Shown one piece after another: positions 35,361 to 45,632 of a DNA stretch of 64,000 bases (the first letter of the stretch is position 1; every line of letters begins with the position of its first letter). Under the pieces are notes generated by a model. The model was not told where the DNA came from. It made no database searches and saw only the letters and a program-made list of their open reading frames with translations. A program made the position numbers and the translations under genes. Source of the stretch: Nilaparvata lugens (Eukaryota; Arthropoda; Insecta; Hemiptera; Delphacidae); assembly GCF_014356525.2 (NCBI RefSeq), contig NC_052509.1, positions 29,987,936-30,051,935 on the forward strand, read 5' to 3'.

Positions 35361-36778
35361 GAGATAGAGAACTCTCATTTGTTACTACGAGAAGGGATAC
35401 TCGTAGAATGAATGAATAGATTTTATTTGTCAACATTTGAAAAGATGAATGGCTTCAAAGGTTTTCTACTGGAGGTTTTCTATTCAAAGTTTTAATACCC
35501 CAACAATTATAAAGTTGAAAAAAGGTACTGAATGTAGCCTATTTCTCCTAGTAATACTTTGAGTGATAATATAGACCTATACTTCTTCAATCACTGTTTT
35601 TATCAGCATAATAATTAGGCTTGGCTTGAATACTTTATAGTTATTTCGAGCTTTCTCGTTATTTATTACGTTGTACACATTCGAGCTGTTTCCTTTGTTC
35701 ATTGTGATATTCTTCTGCAAACTCAACCAATATCTATCCTTTCAAAATTGATTCTAATACCAATCTCAATGCAGAAGACATATAAAGGAAAAGCTAATAT
35801 TAATTAGATAAAAGTAAAATCAAGAGCGGTTGCAGAGAATAAAGGTTGTTAGTGCAGGGCATTCCATCAGTGATTTGAAAGGAGAATGTGGATGATCAAC
35901 GGATGAAGATGATAAGCGCACCACTTTCCTCCCTTATGATATTATATTATGATATTTGATGATTTCGTTTGTTATTACCAATCAATTGGATTGATCAACA
36001 ATTAAATTCCAATTTAATTTTCGATAAAGAACTTTATTGGTTTCAAAATTATTTACACTCAGTGACCAAGGCACAATCTAGTAACATAATTTTTATCACA
36101 TATACATCACTCACACTCTATGTGGTAGAAAGCCCCAATATATGGAACAAAAGGAAGTATGGGGTGATAGTATAACACTCACATTCATAAATGCATTATA
36201 AACTGAATAATTTGCTATTTGAAAAAATATCTTAAAATATGCCCAACTATATTATCTTTCCGGTATAGGAAAATAATGTGGAGATTGAAAATAATTGGAA
36301 TTTACCACGCACATTATCCTGTTTTAAGTTTATGAGAGTTCAATTTCTAGAATTGAAATGCCCTCCGAGTTGATTAAAGAGATTGTCATCCTTTCTATTC
36401 TTTCAAACAGGAATTCAACCGATCACTTGCCTTATAGAATTATCAAGTTTATTAGAAGGAATATATTGTAGGATACTTATAGTATGAATTCATATTCATA
36501 CGCATACTTTTCAATGTATGATTCATTTTCATTAAATTCATTATTATTGAATCATGAAGAGTTGATTTTCCCTTTCACAAATAAATAAAGAATGAGAGTT
36601 CTACAATAAGTACCAATTGAGAATTCCTCTTACAAATAATTAAATTAGAAATATGTGTTTCAGAATACGAGATCAAGTATTCAATACAATTATTGAGAAT
36701 TCCTCACGCGCAATCCATGCTTTAATATAATATTCGCCCTTATATTTTTTGTTATAGTTTTCAATTAGAAAGATTCAA
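35361..36778. other. Interior of the fold-back element, no gene seen
   Basis: AT-rich spacer between the long arms with no transposase and no ORF above 70 codons. The plus ORF at 35969-36175 has no recognisable domain. Confidence 0.4.
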
Positions 36779-37343
36779 CCAGAAAACTATTTCCTCATCA
36801 AGTATGTGAAAGCCATAATTTTCCTGAAAAAAGAGTTCCTCCTAAGGGATTAGGCAAGAAGTTCTATTGATTCTACATATGATATACAGTACACAGACAA
36901 GATAAAGGATTGTGAAAGAAATAATAGTACAATCAATGTTTCATGTTCTTAATACCTTATTCAATGATCGATTTATCGAATTCATTAGCATTGAGTAATT
37001 GAATTACAAAAGAGCCAGGAAAAGCATGTTAATTTTCAATAAGAGAGCAACAGGTATTCGATGTAGGCTCTTACAAAATCAATCATTCTGAAAGATCCAG
37101 TCGTCCAAAAGTATTGAATTTCTAAAAAAAATTAAAGATAAATATTGTATGAGTCGTAGGAGATGTCGATGGGACTTGAAAGTTATTTACTTTTTGAGAA
37201 AAAGACTTACAAAGCTGCTAAATTTAACATTGGAAATATAGGAAGAATAGATATTTAGAGTACCAATGATGTCACACTGATCATCCGACTCTGATCATTA
37301 AAAGATCGAGATGCACGTGGCCAGTACCTTGTATTCCAAGTAA
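36779..37343 (-). repeat. Long inverted repeat, right arm (about 560 bp)
   Basis: Reverse complement of the 34592-35157 arm. The outer end reads CCAGTACCTTGTATTCC. The pair with its spacer would be a 2.75-kb fold-back element. Confidence 0.88.
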
Positions 37344-37977
37344 CTTGGTGTTATCTACAGCTTCCACTTTTATAGAGAGATAAAATGAATGCATATCGTT
37401 TGAACTTGCCGGTTCAAGTTCAACTACCCAATAGCGTTGTTACGCGGGAAAAGTTATCCAATTCAGTTCCTTGGCGGGCGACAGCTGAACGAAGCGCGAC
37501 TTTTGAAAATTTCTGCCTAGCGTCACAACTCTCATAATAATTATGTTTTTTCGGCTTAGGAAGGTGAAGGAGTCATGGGAAAATTCTACAAAAAGTCGTG
37601 AACGTTTTTTTCATATATTTGAGATTCTTCTAAATTTTTAAATCAATCTGTCCAAATTTAACAAAGTTATAAGCATTTTCAAATGTGATGCTGGTTAAGA
37701 ATAAAAATAGAGTAATATCCGTATTCCCTACCAGACATTCAGCTGAACTTTGAGTTCTCATTTTATTCTATGGAAAAATGAATGCATTTTTAGCATTTCT
37801 GAGCTTGGAATCATATTTTTCAAATGTTTCTTCATATCTTTATCCAATCAGGTACAATTTATATAATATACAGTGATGCAGTAATTAAGATTTCTATTAC
37901 ATAAATACATACATTACATATATAAATTAATAAATATATACATTATATAAATTACATACTTGAGTATATTCTTACCA
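37344..37977. other. No gene seen
   Basis: A short GC-richer part at 37420-37540 is followed by AT-rich DNA. No ORF, repeat or motif is supported. Confidence 0.35.
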
Positions 37978-38043
37978 TTGAACAGACCAACACGAATTGT
38001 AGAGATTTAAACAAAAGACCCACCTTGTGTTAAGGAATGAACC
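37978..38043 (-). repeat. Inverted repeat end B (pair with 28924-28990)
   Basis: Reverse complement of end A, finishing TTGTGTTAAGGAATGAACC just before TA. It could close a 9.1-kb composite element or be an independent copy. Confidence 0.75.
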
Positions 38044-38823
38044 TACACTTCTATGGATGAATACTTCGTATACAAATCAATTAATATCAGATAATTTGAT
38101 AATATTCTAGAGATTGGAGTTAGACTCACTAATATTCTATAAGGAATAATTGTCATACTTGGAAGATGTTGGAGTACATTGCTCATTATAATGTAAATGT
38201 AGTAACAGTTTGTAGCATTCGATGTTTTAATGATTCCAGTAGTCCTTCATTATTGTACTTTCTTGTGTATGTCACTGCAATAAACTGAATTTATTGATAC
38301 ACGAAATAATTCTAAAATCAATATAACAATAGGCAGTGTTCGGTAAAGATGGTATTGTGATTAAAATTCATTCAAAGACCTGGCATGCTGCCCAAAAGTC
38401 TTCATTCAGTTTTAACAATCGAAACCTTGATATTATTCCAGCAAATAAGTTTGAATTTCACGGCCATTCCCCAATTTTATTCAGATGTTCATACCTTAAG
38501 ATTAGTGTGGTTAATTTCTGATGAGAAAGTCAAAAACATTTTTTTTAATTTCCAATAATTGATAGATACCCAAAAGTCAAATTCTTTTATATTAACAGCC
38601 CATTTTTTATATTCTCAAGAGAAGGGATGTTTAAAACCTTTATGGTCGCTCACACCATTAGCATCCACCGACCTTGCCACCCACTGAAGCTTGCAGCTCC
38701 TGAACACATGCCTTGTATCCCCAAAAATTCCCTAATGTAATGCTTTTTGTCTGTCATCTTGAACTTGAAAAATTTCATTTCATGAAAACTGTACTTGTTC
38801 TATAGTTGTTATTGTCTCTCTAA
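38044..38823. other. No supported gene
   Basis: AT-rich. The plus ORF 38336-38521 (61 codons, GTG start) has no recognisable family. A GC-richer segment at 38640-38740 is unexplained. Confidence 0.3.
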
Positions 38824-38975
38824 GGGCCATTTGCACAGTGACAGTTTAAACGAAAATTCCATCTTAAACTGGATTAAATCCATATCAAGTCTCGTTTGTT
38901 ATAATGTGTTACATTTTGAGTTTAAGCCACCAGCTGATTAAATTCAGTTTAAGCTTTGACTGTGCAAATGGCTCT
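38824..38975. mobile_element. MITE, PIF/Harbinger-like (152 bp)
   Basis: Terminal inverted repeats GGGCCATTTGCACAGT and (inverted) GAGCCATTTGCACAGT end a 152-bp sequence with inner inverted words AGTTTAA/TTAAACT. TAA lies outside both ends (38821-38823 and 38976-38978). A three-base TAA duplication fits PIF/Harbinger; the superfamily call is inference. Confidence 0.72.
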
Positions 38976-39308
38976 TAATTCGGTAATTCCCTTTCAACTG
39001 ATACAGCTCATTGGGGTTTTCAGGGTAATCTCCTAGATTTCTACATTTATTGAGCATGCTTGACTTATTATGCAACCTCAAATAAATAAATAAATCAACT
39101 TTATTAATCAACTTTAAATGCATAAAAAAACGGTGCTTGTACAATTTTTTTCCTTTACATATTCTGACAACATGAAAATCTTAGTTTATTGACAATGCTC
39201 TACAAAATGTTTTGAGTTATGTGCAATACAAGTTCACGGAGCCGGTCGCTGGTTGATTCAAACAAATCTCGAATCATTATTACAAAGACGAAGTATGGCA
39301 ACGTTTGA

Positions 39309-39550
39309 TGGACCTTCATGAGGAGTGAAATTTATTTACTATATGAGAATTGGCAACACAGCTCAGCGGACCAAACATAGGAGCACATTTCACGCAGCAA
39401 TTATAATATTGAAGGACCTTCTTGAGGAGTAAAATTTGCATGCAACTCCAATGTTGGCGCCAAATCACTCAAGACCCAACATAGGAGTAGATTTTATATA
39501 GCAGAATTATATAAGCACTTTGGAGGTTAGAAAGGACCATCATGAGGTGA
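39309..39550 (+). repeat. Diverged tandem repeat of about 100-117 bp
   Basis: GAAGGACCTTCTTGAGGAGT-like starts recur at about 39309, 39411 and 39528, each followed by a CCAACATAGGAG-like word. This is a three-copy decayed tandem array. Confidence 0.7.
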
Positions 39551-39720
39551 ATAACTTTACAAGGATCTAGATTAATTATGGATGAATATATCATAAATTG
39601 AGTGGAATATAACCATTCAGCAAGTCAAGTTCTTCAGGTATAACATAATAGTTTCATTTTGTGACTATCTGATCAAATTTAAAATGGGGGGTCCCGGGGA
39701 ACTACATAAGAGTTGAAATT

Positions 39721-40857
39721 TTACTGGACCCACAACAGGCACAAAAAAGTACATGTGTACATGTATACATGTATACATGTATACATGTGTCTCAGAGGGA
39801 GTATCTCGAATTCTTGAAATAGTGGTAAAGTGCTATCCCTGTATCCTACACCAGCAATTATTCGGATAAAAGACTTCTGTAGCTTTATAATGGGATCCAA
39901 AATGGAATAATATGTACTTCCCCAACAACTCAGTCCATAACTTATTCTTGAATGGGCAAATGCGTAATAAATCTCTTTCAGGGTACTTTTATTGCACATC
40001 TGCTTTAATTTAAATATTGTTCTAAGGTAGAACTGAAGAGATTTCTTGAGGGACTTAATGTGGGACTTCCAATTCAAGTTATGATCTAGAAGCACCCCTA
40101 GATATTTTACATTGGATTCCATTTTCACAACAGGGCAACTGCAAGAGTCACGCCTACAGTGAAATCCGTGGAGGAAGATAGGCATAGGAAAACTTCTACT
40201 GCCACTTAGACTGAACAAGATGTAATTAGTTTTTTGAACATTCATTGCCAACTTATTACAAGTGAACCAAAATGACAGTTTATTCAAGTCCTGTTGCATG
40301 TCATAAGCAAGTTGGTCCTGTTGGTCCGGACTGTATGATAAGGTAGTGTCATCTGCAAAAGTTGTTAATTGTCCCTTAAAGTCACCATTGAATGAGTCAT
40401 TAATGTAGATCAAGAATAATATAGGTCCCAGGACCGACCCTTGAGGGACCCCATGACAGATATCACGCAAGTCACTAATTTGATTATTAATTTTCACTGC
40501 CTGACTTCTTCCCTGTAGGAAAGTTCCAAGCAGTTCCAAGGGTGCACCTCTAATACCTGCTCGCCACAGTTTATGTAGCAGAAGATCATGATTTACAGTA
40601 TCAAATGCTTTACTGATATCAATAAACAATCCAGCAGCACAATTACCTTGTTTTTTATTTAATCCTAAGTATATATTTTGCAGGAAATGTTGAAGGGCAA
40701 GCTCGGTGTTGAGATTCTGCCTGAAACCAAACTGTTGATTGGAGAAGAAAAAGTTGTTATCTAAAAATTTCATTTATCTTTTTTTAATAAGTTTCTCAAA
40801 CACCTTTGATAGAGTAGGTAAGAGTGAGATGGGACAGTAGTTTGTTTTGGACATCCT
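39721..40857 (-). pseudogene. LINE ORF2, reverse transcriptase half
   Basis: This frame continues ORF2 after a frameshift near 40857 and one TAA just before 40773. It contains NYCPISLLPTLSKVFEK, LFIDISKAFDTVNH, GVPQGSVLGPILF and catalytic TFADDTTLSY near 40350. The thumb is VKYLGVLLDHNLNWKSH, followed by the C-terminal part. The last 20 codons come from an expanded TACATG microsatellite at 39749-39790. The catalytic Asp pair is intact. Confidence 0.93.
39749..39790. repeat. (TACATG)n microsatellite inside ORF2
   Basis: About seven imperfect TACATG units. They are translated in frame as a Tyr/Thr/Met/His-type repeat at the end of the RT frame. Confidence 0.93.
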
Positions 40858-42430
40858 ATCCCCTTTTTAATATAGGGATTACGGTACCTGTTTTCAATAT
40901 TTTTGGAAACTGCCCTTCAACTATCGCCAAATTGAATAAGTATGCTATAACAGTGGACAAGTGAGTGATATTCTCCTTTAAGATTCTTGATGTTAATCCA
41001 TCATTACCAGAGCTGACGTTCAATTTGAGTTTTTTAACGGTTTGAATTATTTCACATTCATCAATTGGGCTGAGAAAGATAGTCGTATGACTTTGCTCGC
41101 TTTGAAATTCGCAATTGTACTGCTGGACTATATCATCTGATACTTGTGGAAGAGATTGGGAGAGTTTTTCAGGTAGATCAATAAAATACTCGTTGAACAA
41201 ATTTGCAACGCTTTTACTATCACTGATGATTGTTCCATCCTCATTTAACTGTATATTTTGAATACTATTGCTCTCACCAGGTAATAATGATTTCAGAATT
41301 TCCCATTTCTTTTTAGAGTTCTTGGAGTGTAAAAGCAGATTGTCAGAGTAATATTTACATTTTGCGTTTTTTACCCATTGCTTCACGTTATTTCTCATTG
41401 CTATGAATTTATTCTTTAAAGCGGTATTATTTGGCATTCGTTCATGTAACTTATATAATTTATCCTTTACAGCAATACTGTTTGACAATCCAGGTGTCAT
41501 CCACAGCTTCATCATTTTGATTTTATTTTTTAGTTTACGTTTAATTGTGGATCTATTTAAAATACTATTGAAGGTTTCATAAAATTTGTTAAATGCAGTA
41601 TTTGTGTCATCTATTTCGAGTATATTGGTCCATGAATGGGATCTGATGTTCTTAGAAAGTAGCTGATAATCTAGTTTATTTATTTCAGGACAATCACACA
41701 AAGTTATTTTCATTTGTCCAACTGGCAAGAAGCCTATCACCGCTCTGTGATCTGCAATTGAGTTATCTATTATGGCAACTCTACTGATAGTGACCTGGAT
41801 AGAGCAATAAGAGAAATGATCGATGCAAGTCGATGATATCTCTGTTACCCTAGTATCGATATCAATCAACTGTTCGAGCCCATTACTGTTTAAGCAGTCA
41901 AGATAATCATCCGCAATTATATCGTTTGAGCCTATATCAATATTAAAGTCTCCTAGACAAATTAATTCATTTATTGGAATATTCTCAAGAGCGAGTCTCA
42001 AATTATTAACAAATAACTGACGATCACCAATATGCAATCTATACACTCCCATAACCGAAAATTTGAGTCTACCATAGATACAATTTAAAAGCAAACAATC
42101 ACAATTTGGAATTGCGAAATCTCCCAACACTGCAACAACAGATTTATGCACATAAGCCACTATACCACTAGCTCTAGACAAAGCAGAAAATGCGGAAAAG
42201 CTTTCGTAGTTATCTATTTGGTATAAGAGAACATCCTTCTCATGCTGTAACCACGCCTCGCTAAGTATAATTATTAATGGTTTCACAGAAAGGCTGTTAA
42301 GATGCAATAGAAATAAGTCGAAATTTGAGTGCATGCTTCTTATATTTTGGTGATATATGCAGATGCCTTCTGATCCCGTAATAAATGTATTTGTTTCCTC
42401 AATTGAACAAAGAAGTTTTGCTACTGGCAT
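40856..42430 (-). CDS. LINE ORF2, endonuclease half (APE-like)
   Basis: The frame is intact for 524 codons from ATG at 42430. It has the endonuclease order: YHQNIRSMHSN, catalytic Glu in LSEAWL near codon 58, GIVAYVHK, GDFNIDIG near codon 162, STCIDHF and a final ADH in place of SDH. A linker follows, then the start of RT (LTSRILKEN). It ends at a TAG in a shifted frame at 40856, where the RT half continues in another frame. The ATG is three bases after the stop of the middle ORF. Confidence 0.92.
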   Translation of the reverse strand: MPVAKLLCSIEETNTFITGSEGICIYHQNIRSMHSNFDLFLLHLNSLSVKPLIIILSEAWLQHEKDVLLYQIDNYESFSAFSALSRASGIVAYVHKSVVAVLGDFAIPNCDCLLLNCIYGRLKFSVMGVYRLHIGDRQLFVNNLRLALENIPINELICLGDFNIDIGSNDIIADDYLDCLNSNGLEQLIDIDTRVTEISSTCIDHFSYCSIQVTISRVAIIDNSIADHRAVIGFLPVGQMKITLCDCPEINKLDYQLLSKNIRSHSWTNILEIDDTNTAFNKFYETFNSILNRSTIKRKLKNKIKMMKLWMTPGLSNSIAVKDKLYKLHERMPNNTALKNKFIAMRNNVKQWVKNAKCKYYSDNLLLHSKNSKKKWEILKSLLPGESNSIQNIQLNEDGTIISDSKSVANLFNEYFIDLPEKLSQSLPQVSDDIVQQYNCEFQSEQSHTTIFLSPIDECEIIQTVKKLKLNVSSGNDGLTSRILKENITHLSTVIAYLFNLAIVEGQFPKILKTGTVIPILKRG

Positions 42431-42433
42431 AAT

Positions 42434-42892
42434 CTATAATATCAACGCAAAAATAATTTTAGAAGTAAATTTAGTATATGTGGACATGAAACAACAATAA
42501 CACAGAAAAAACAATGGAACCACAGCACGGTATGAGAATATGATATAGAAAAATTTCAATACAAATATGTAATCAAAAATAAAGATGATCTGCCTAGATG
42601 CATAATCTCCTATCACATACATAATATGGGCATGATTGTAGTACTCTGCATAATCATAATCACATACTCCAATGTATCTTGTGACCTTAATACTAGTATA
42701 GGCTAAGTTCTTGTAATAGAGAATTCCAGGAGAAATTAAAAAGTTCACCATACAATACAACATATTTGCAGGGCCAGGAATAAAATTAGTAACATAGGAT
42801 AGCATTTCATGACATTGTGAAAAAACCATTGAATTAAGTCTGACATTGTATGATAAATAATTGAAATAAGTTGTACAATTTTCAACTATCAT
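42434..42892 (-). CDS. 152-codon ORF between LINE ORF1 and ORF2, unknown
   Basis: ATG overlaps the end of ORF1 (ATGATAGTTGA, 42892-42882) and the ORF ends in TAG at 42436-42434, one codon before the ORF2 ATG and in the ORF2 frame. It is strongly hydrophobic and aromatic with several possible membrane segments, the strongest near the C-terminus. It has no recognisable domain. It could be a real small protein, an N-terminal extension of ORF2 separated by one stop, or a chance opening in AT-rich spacer. The related LINE at 61-64 kb has a shorter spacer (about 275 nt) without such an ORF. Confidence 0.35.
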   Translation of the reverse strand: MIVENCTTYFNYLSYNVRLNSMVFSQCHEMLSYVTNFIPGPANMLYCMVNFLISPGILYYKNLAYTSIKVTRYIGVCDYDYAEYYNHAHIMYVIGDYASRQIIFIFDYIFVLKFFYIIFSYRAVVPLFFLCYCCFMSTYTKFTSKIIFALIL

Positions 42893-43897
42893 TAGGTCCG
42901 CATTTCAAAGTTTCCCTCTCTATAATGCGATTCAATTCACTCTCATCATCAATCACAATCACCTTAGATTTTCTGTCGTCATCCCTTCTCACTTTAACCC
43001 TACCATTCCTGTCAGTCCACACATATTTGTAGTTGAACTGTGATTTCAACTTACGTGCTTTGGAAAAAAGAATCCTCCTCTCCTTAGACAACGAGATATT
43101 TATGTAGATGAGGTTGTCATCCGTGCGTCCAGGTATGTGTCTAGTTGAAAAGTCTCTTTTTACCTTTCTCTTCGCGAGCCGCCCGTCAGGTTCATCTCTT
43201 CGCAGAAACCTAACAATGATACCTTTGTCAGGGCGATTGGCAGCTGGAATACGATGGCAGGTGATTATTGCTTCCTCCTTGATGGCGACCCCCAGCGCTT
43301 TCCCTACGTCGACGACGGTCTTCTTGAGTGATGCATCACTCTCAGTCGCGCTCTCAGGAATTCCGAAGATCTCCAGCGTGTTTTTTCGAGAGTACTGTTC
43401 AACCTCACTGAGACGTTTCCCCATAGCTCTCATATTCGACTCGCATTTCTTTTTCTCTGCCTTTAGTGTCTCAATCATAGCCTTTTGAGCAACAATAGTC
43501 TCCTGCTGTTCAGCTATCTTTTGAGAATTTTCTTTTATTAGGCCGAAGCACATCTCAATTGATCTATTTAGTTGCGATTCTAGCTTGCTCTGGCCGTCGA
43601 GTATTTCCTGCTTATGCTTTTCCAGGATTTCTTTGAGCTCCTCCAATGTAATTCCCATACTTGTTGTGGTTAGTGAAAACTCCGTATTAACTAAACAAGA
43701 GTTGAGCTCACCTCTACTAAGTCTTCTCTCCTTGTTACACGCTTCACACATCCACTGTTTGCTGGCAGATAAAAACTCTATTTCATTTATTGTGAGCTTG
43801 CAACATGTACCATGGAATGTAACCGACACACTTTACAGACTATTTTATTTTTCTCTGTACGAATAATCTGTTTGGAGCACTTTCCACAAACACTCAT
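42882..43897 (-). pseudogene. LINE ORF1: PHD-like finger, coiled coil, L1-type core; one frameshift
   Basis: The start at 43897 gives a Cys-rich N-terminus (CGKC, then CKVC) as in PHD fingers. A one-base shift near 43828 moves into the main frame, which supplies FHGTCC and C-EAC of the same finger. Then comes a coiled coil (LEELKEILEKHKQEIL to about codon 140). An L1-ORF1-like nucleic-acid chaperone core follows (VEQYSRKNTLEIFGIPE, CHRIP, PDKGIIVRFLRRD), and a basic C-terminus. ORF1 proteins of LINEs package the RNA. Only the frameshift near the start breaks this copy. Confidence 0.88.
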
Positions 43898-43900
43898 ATT

Positions 43901-44239
43901 AAAAGAAAAAAGGAAAAATACCAATCTTACTTCATAACTGTTATGAGTCTCTATTACTTGAATTTTAATGCTTGATTATTTATAGTGAATGAATGAGTAA
44001 AACAAAAGGAATTGGATGAATAAGGTATGTCAAGAGGGCGACCGAGACTATTTAGGATGAGGAAGCCCCTGGATAGGAAAGGAAAATTGATTGGAAGGAA
44101 GTTAAATATTCAAGACAGATGATCCTAAACCGAGAATAATTTATAATTTACCAGTTTACTGTTGAAGTTTGAGGTTAAAAACACTGTTGTAGTGAGAATG
44201 TCCGGTAAGAACAAACACCGAGATAATGGTCGATAAATC
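43901..44239. other. LINE 5' UTR or older flank; no gene seen
   Basis: A short purine-rich stretch lies between the LINE ORF1 start and the gypsy remnant. The exact LINE 5' end cannot be fixed. Confidence 0.3.
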
Positions 44240-45410
44240 AGAGAATGAAAAACACGACTACTCCGCTCGGCGTCTCAACTGATACTGAATCTTCAATATC
44301 GACAATACTTGTATCTTCCTTCTCTTGCAACTGAACAGTGTTATGCTGTGAGATGGCTACAACAGTGAATGGCCCTGAATAAATTAAAAAGAATTTATGT
44401 GTTACTTTTCCAATGCATCCGACAAACAATGGCTTTTTACTAGAACCTCATATCCAACTTTGTAAGAAAATATTTTGTAGGTTTGGGCATGATATCGCTT
44501 TCTGCTACTGGCTGCCTTTTCTAATTTCAATTGGACTAGGTGGTGTAAATTGAAATTTTTAGGTCAATTCAATTCCGAGGTTGGAAAGTCAATTAATTTC
44601 TCCATAAATGTATCATTCCTCTTTCCAAAAATAATTTCATGTTCAGTATAACCAGTACTTTCGTTTATGCTGTTATTATAACATTCTTCTGAAAATAATA
44701 AGTATCTAATCCATTGTTGGTGTTTTATATTGCATTATGTTTGCATGAATCGAGAGATCTCTGCCATACGTCGCTCCACTGGATTAGCGCTAGGATTGTA
44801 TGTAGAAGTTCTAGACCACTTGATATTATCCAGGTGGAGTATTTCTTTCCATTGCTTGCTGCAGAAATAGGTCGCATTATCGGATAAGATACGTTCAGGC
44901 TTTCCCACTTCATTAGTCCATCTTCCTGTTACACATCGGGCAAAGGCTTCTCCTGTTAATTTACCTATAGGAAACAGCATGATATATTTAGAGAAAATAC
45001 ATGTGAGGATGAATATGTTTTTCTTTCCATATTGAGCCATAGGTAACAGGCCATATATATCTGCTGATACTAATTCCAAGGGTGATTGAGGTAGAATAGG
45101 GTTCATTCCACCTCTAACATGATATCGGTAATATTTAGCCTTTTGGCATATGTCACAAGCTTTTTACTATCTTGGCTACTTTTTTATGCATGTTTTTAAA
45201 ATAGCAACTTTCTCTCAACATATGAAGGGTTTTCATTGTTCCAAAATGTCCGATATGTTCATGTGCTTCCTTTATCAAATCCATTTCTATACTTGGGGGA
45301 ATCATTATGCGCCAGTCGTAGTTATTCTTAGCAGGTTGATGAAACATAAATCCTCTGTATTGTTGCAGGTACAATCTGCTACAATCCGCGAACAATGCGG
45401 AACTCACCGT
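44240..45410 (-). pseudogene. pol: Gypsy integrase remnant
   Basis: Zinc-binding part (HEHIGHFGTMKTLHML near 45260) breaks before the second Cys pair. The core shows VSADIYGLLP (first Asp), ILSDNATYFCS (second Asp) and NPVERRMAE (Glu), so the triad is present. The C-terminal GPF-like module (IYSGPFTVVA) is near 44390. Stops and shifts separate these blocks. Confidence 0.88.
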
Positions 45411-45632
45411 GATCGAACTGAAAAGAGCCTAGTTGAATTTCCCACTTAACTATTTGTAGCATTAACTTAAGATCCCTTACCGGTTTTCAAAACCAAGAAT
45501 AACTCATTCACCCCAGTGATACAAATCCAGGAAAAATAACTAACAAGAAATATTGTTTTTATTTACGTTCTATATATCTGCTGATACTAATTCCAAGGGT
45601 GATCGAGGTAGAATAGGGTTCATTTCACCTAT
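45052..45632. repeat. 60-bp duplication of integrase sequence with unexplained insert
   Basis: The words TATATATCTGCTGATACTAA, CCAAGGGTGAT and GGTAGAATAGGGTTCATT occur at 45052-45113 and again at 45570-45631. The second copy sits out of place, between the RNase H linker and about 160 bp (45408-45569) that resemble neither pol nor another element here. Confidence 0.88.

Larger units (their letters stand above)
39074..43900 (-). mobile_element. Nearly full-length CR1-like LINE
   Basis: The minus-strand order is ORF1 (PHD-like finger plus coiled coil plus L1-type ORF1 core), a 152-codon middle ORF, then ORF2 (endonuclease, RT). A probable 3' end is at 39074, with AATAAAGTTG and an (ATTT)n tail. 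The 3' UTR includes diverged repeats at 39300-39550, so the 3' border is uncertain. PHD fingers in ORF1 are known from CR1-like elements. Three lesions in ORF1 and ORF2 indicate a recently dead copy. Confidence 0.82.

Noticed and set aside
43108..43866. Plus-strand ORFs of 126 and 93 codons
   Set aside because: Exact antisense shadows of the LINE ORF1 coding frame.
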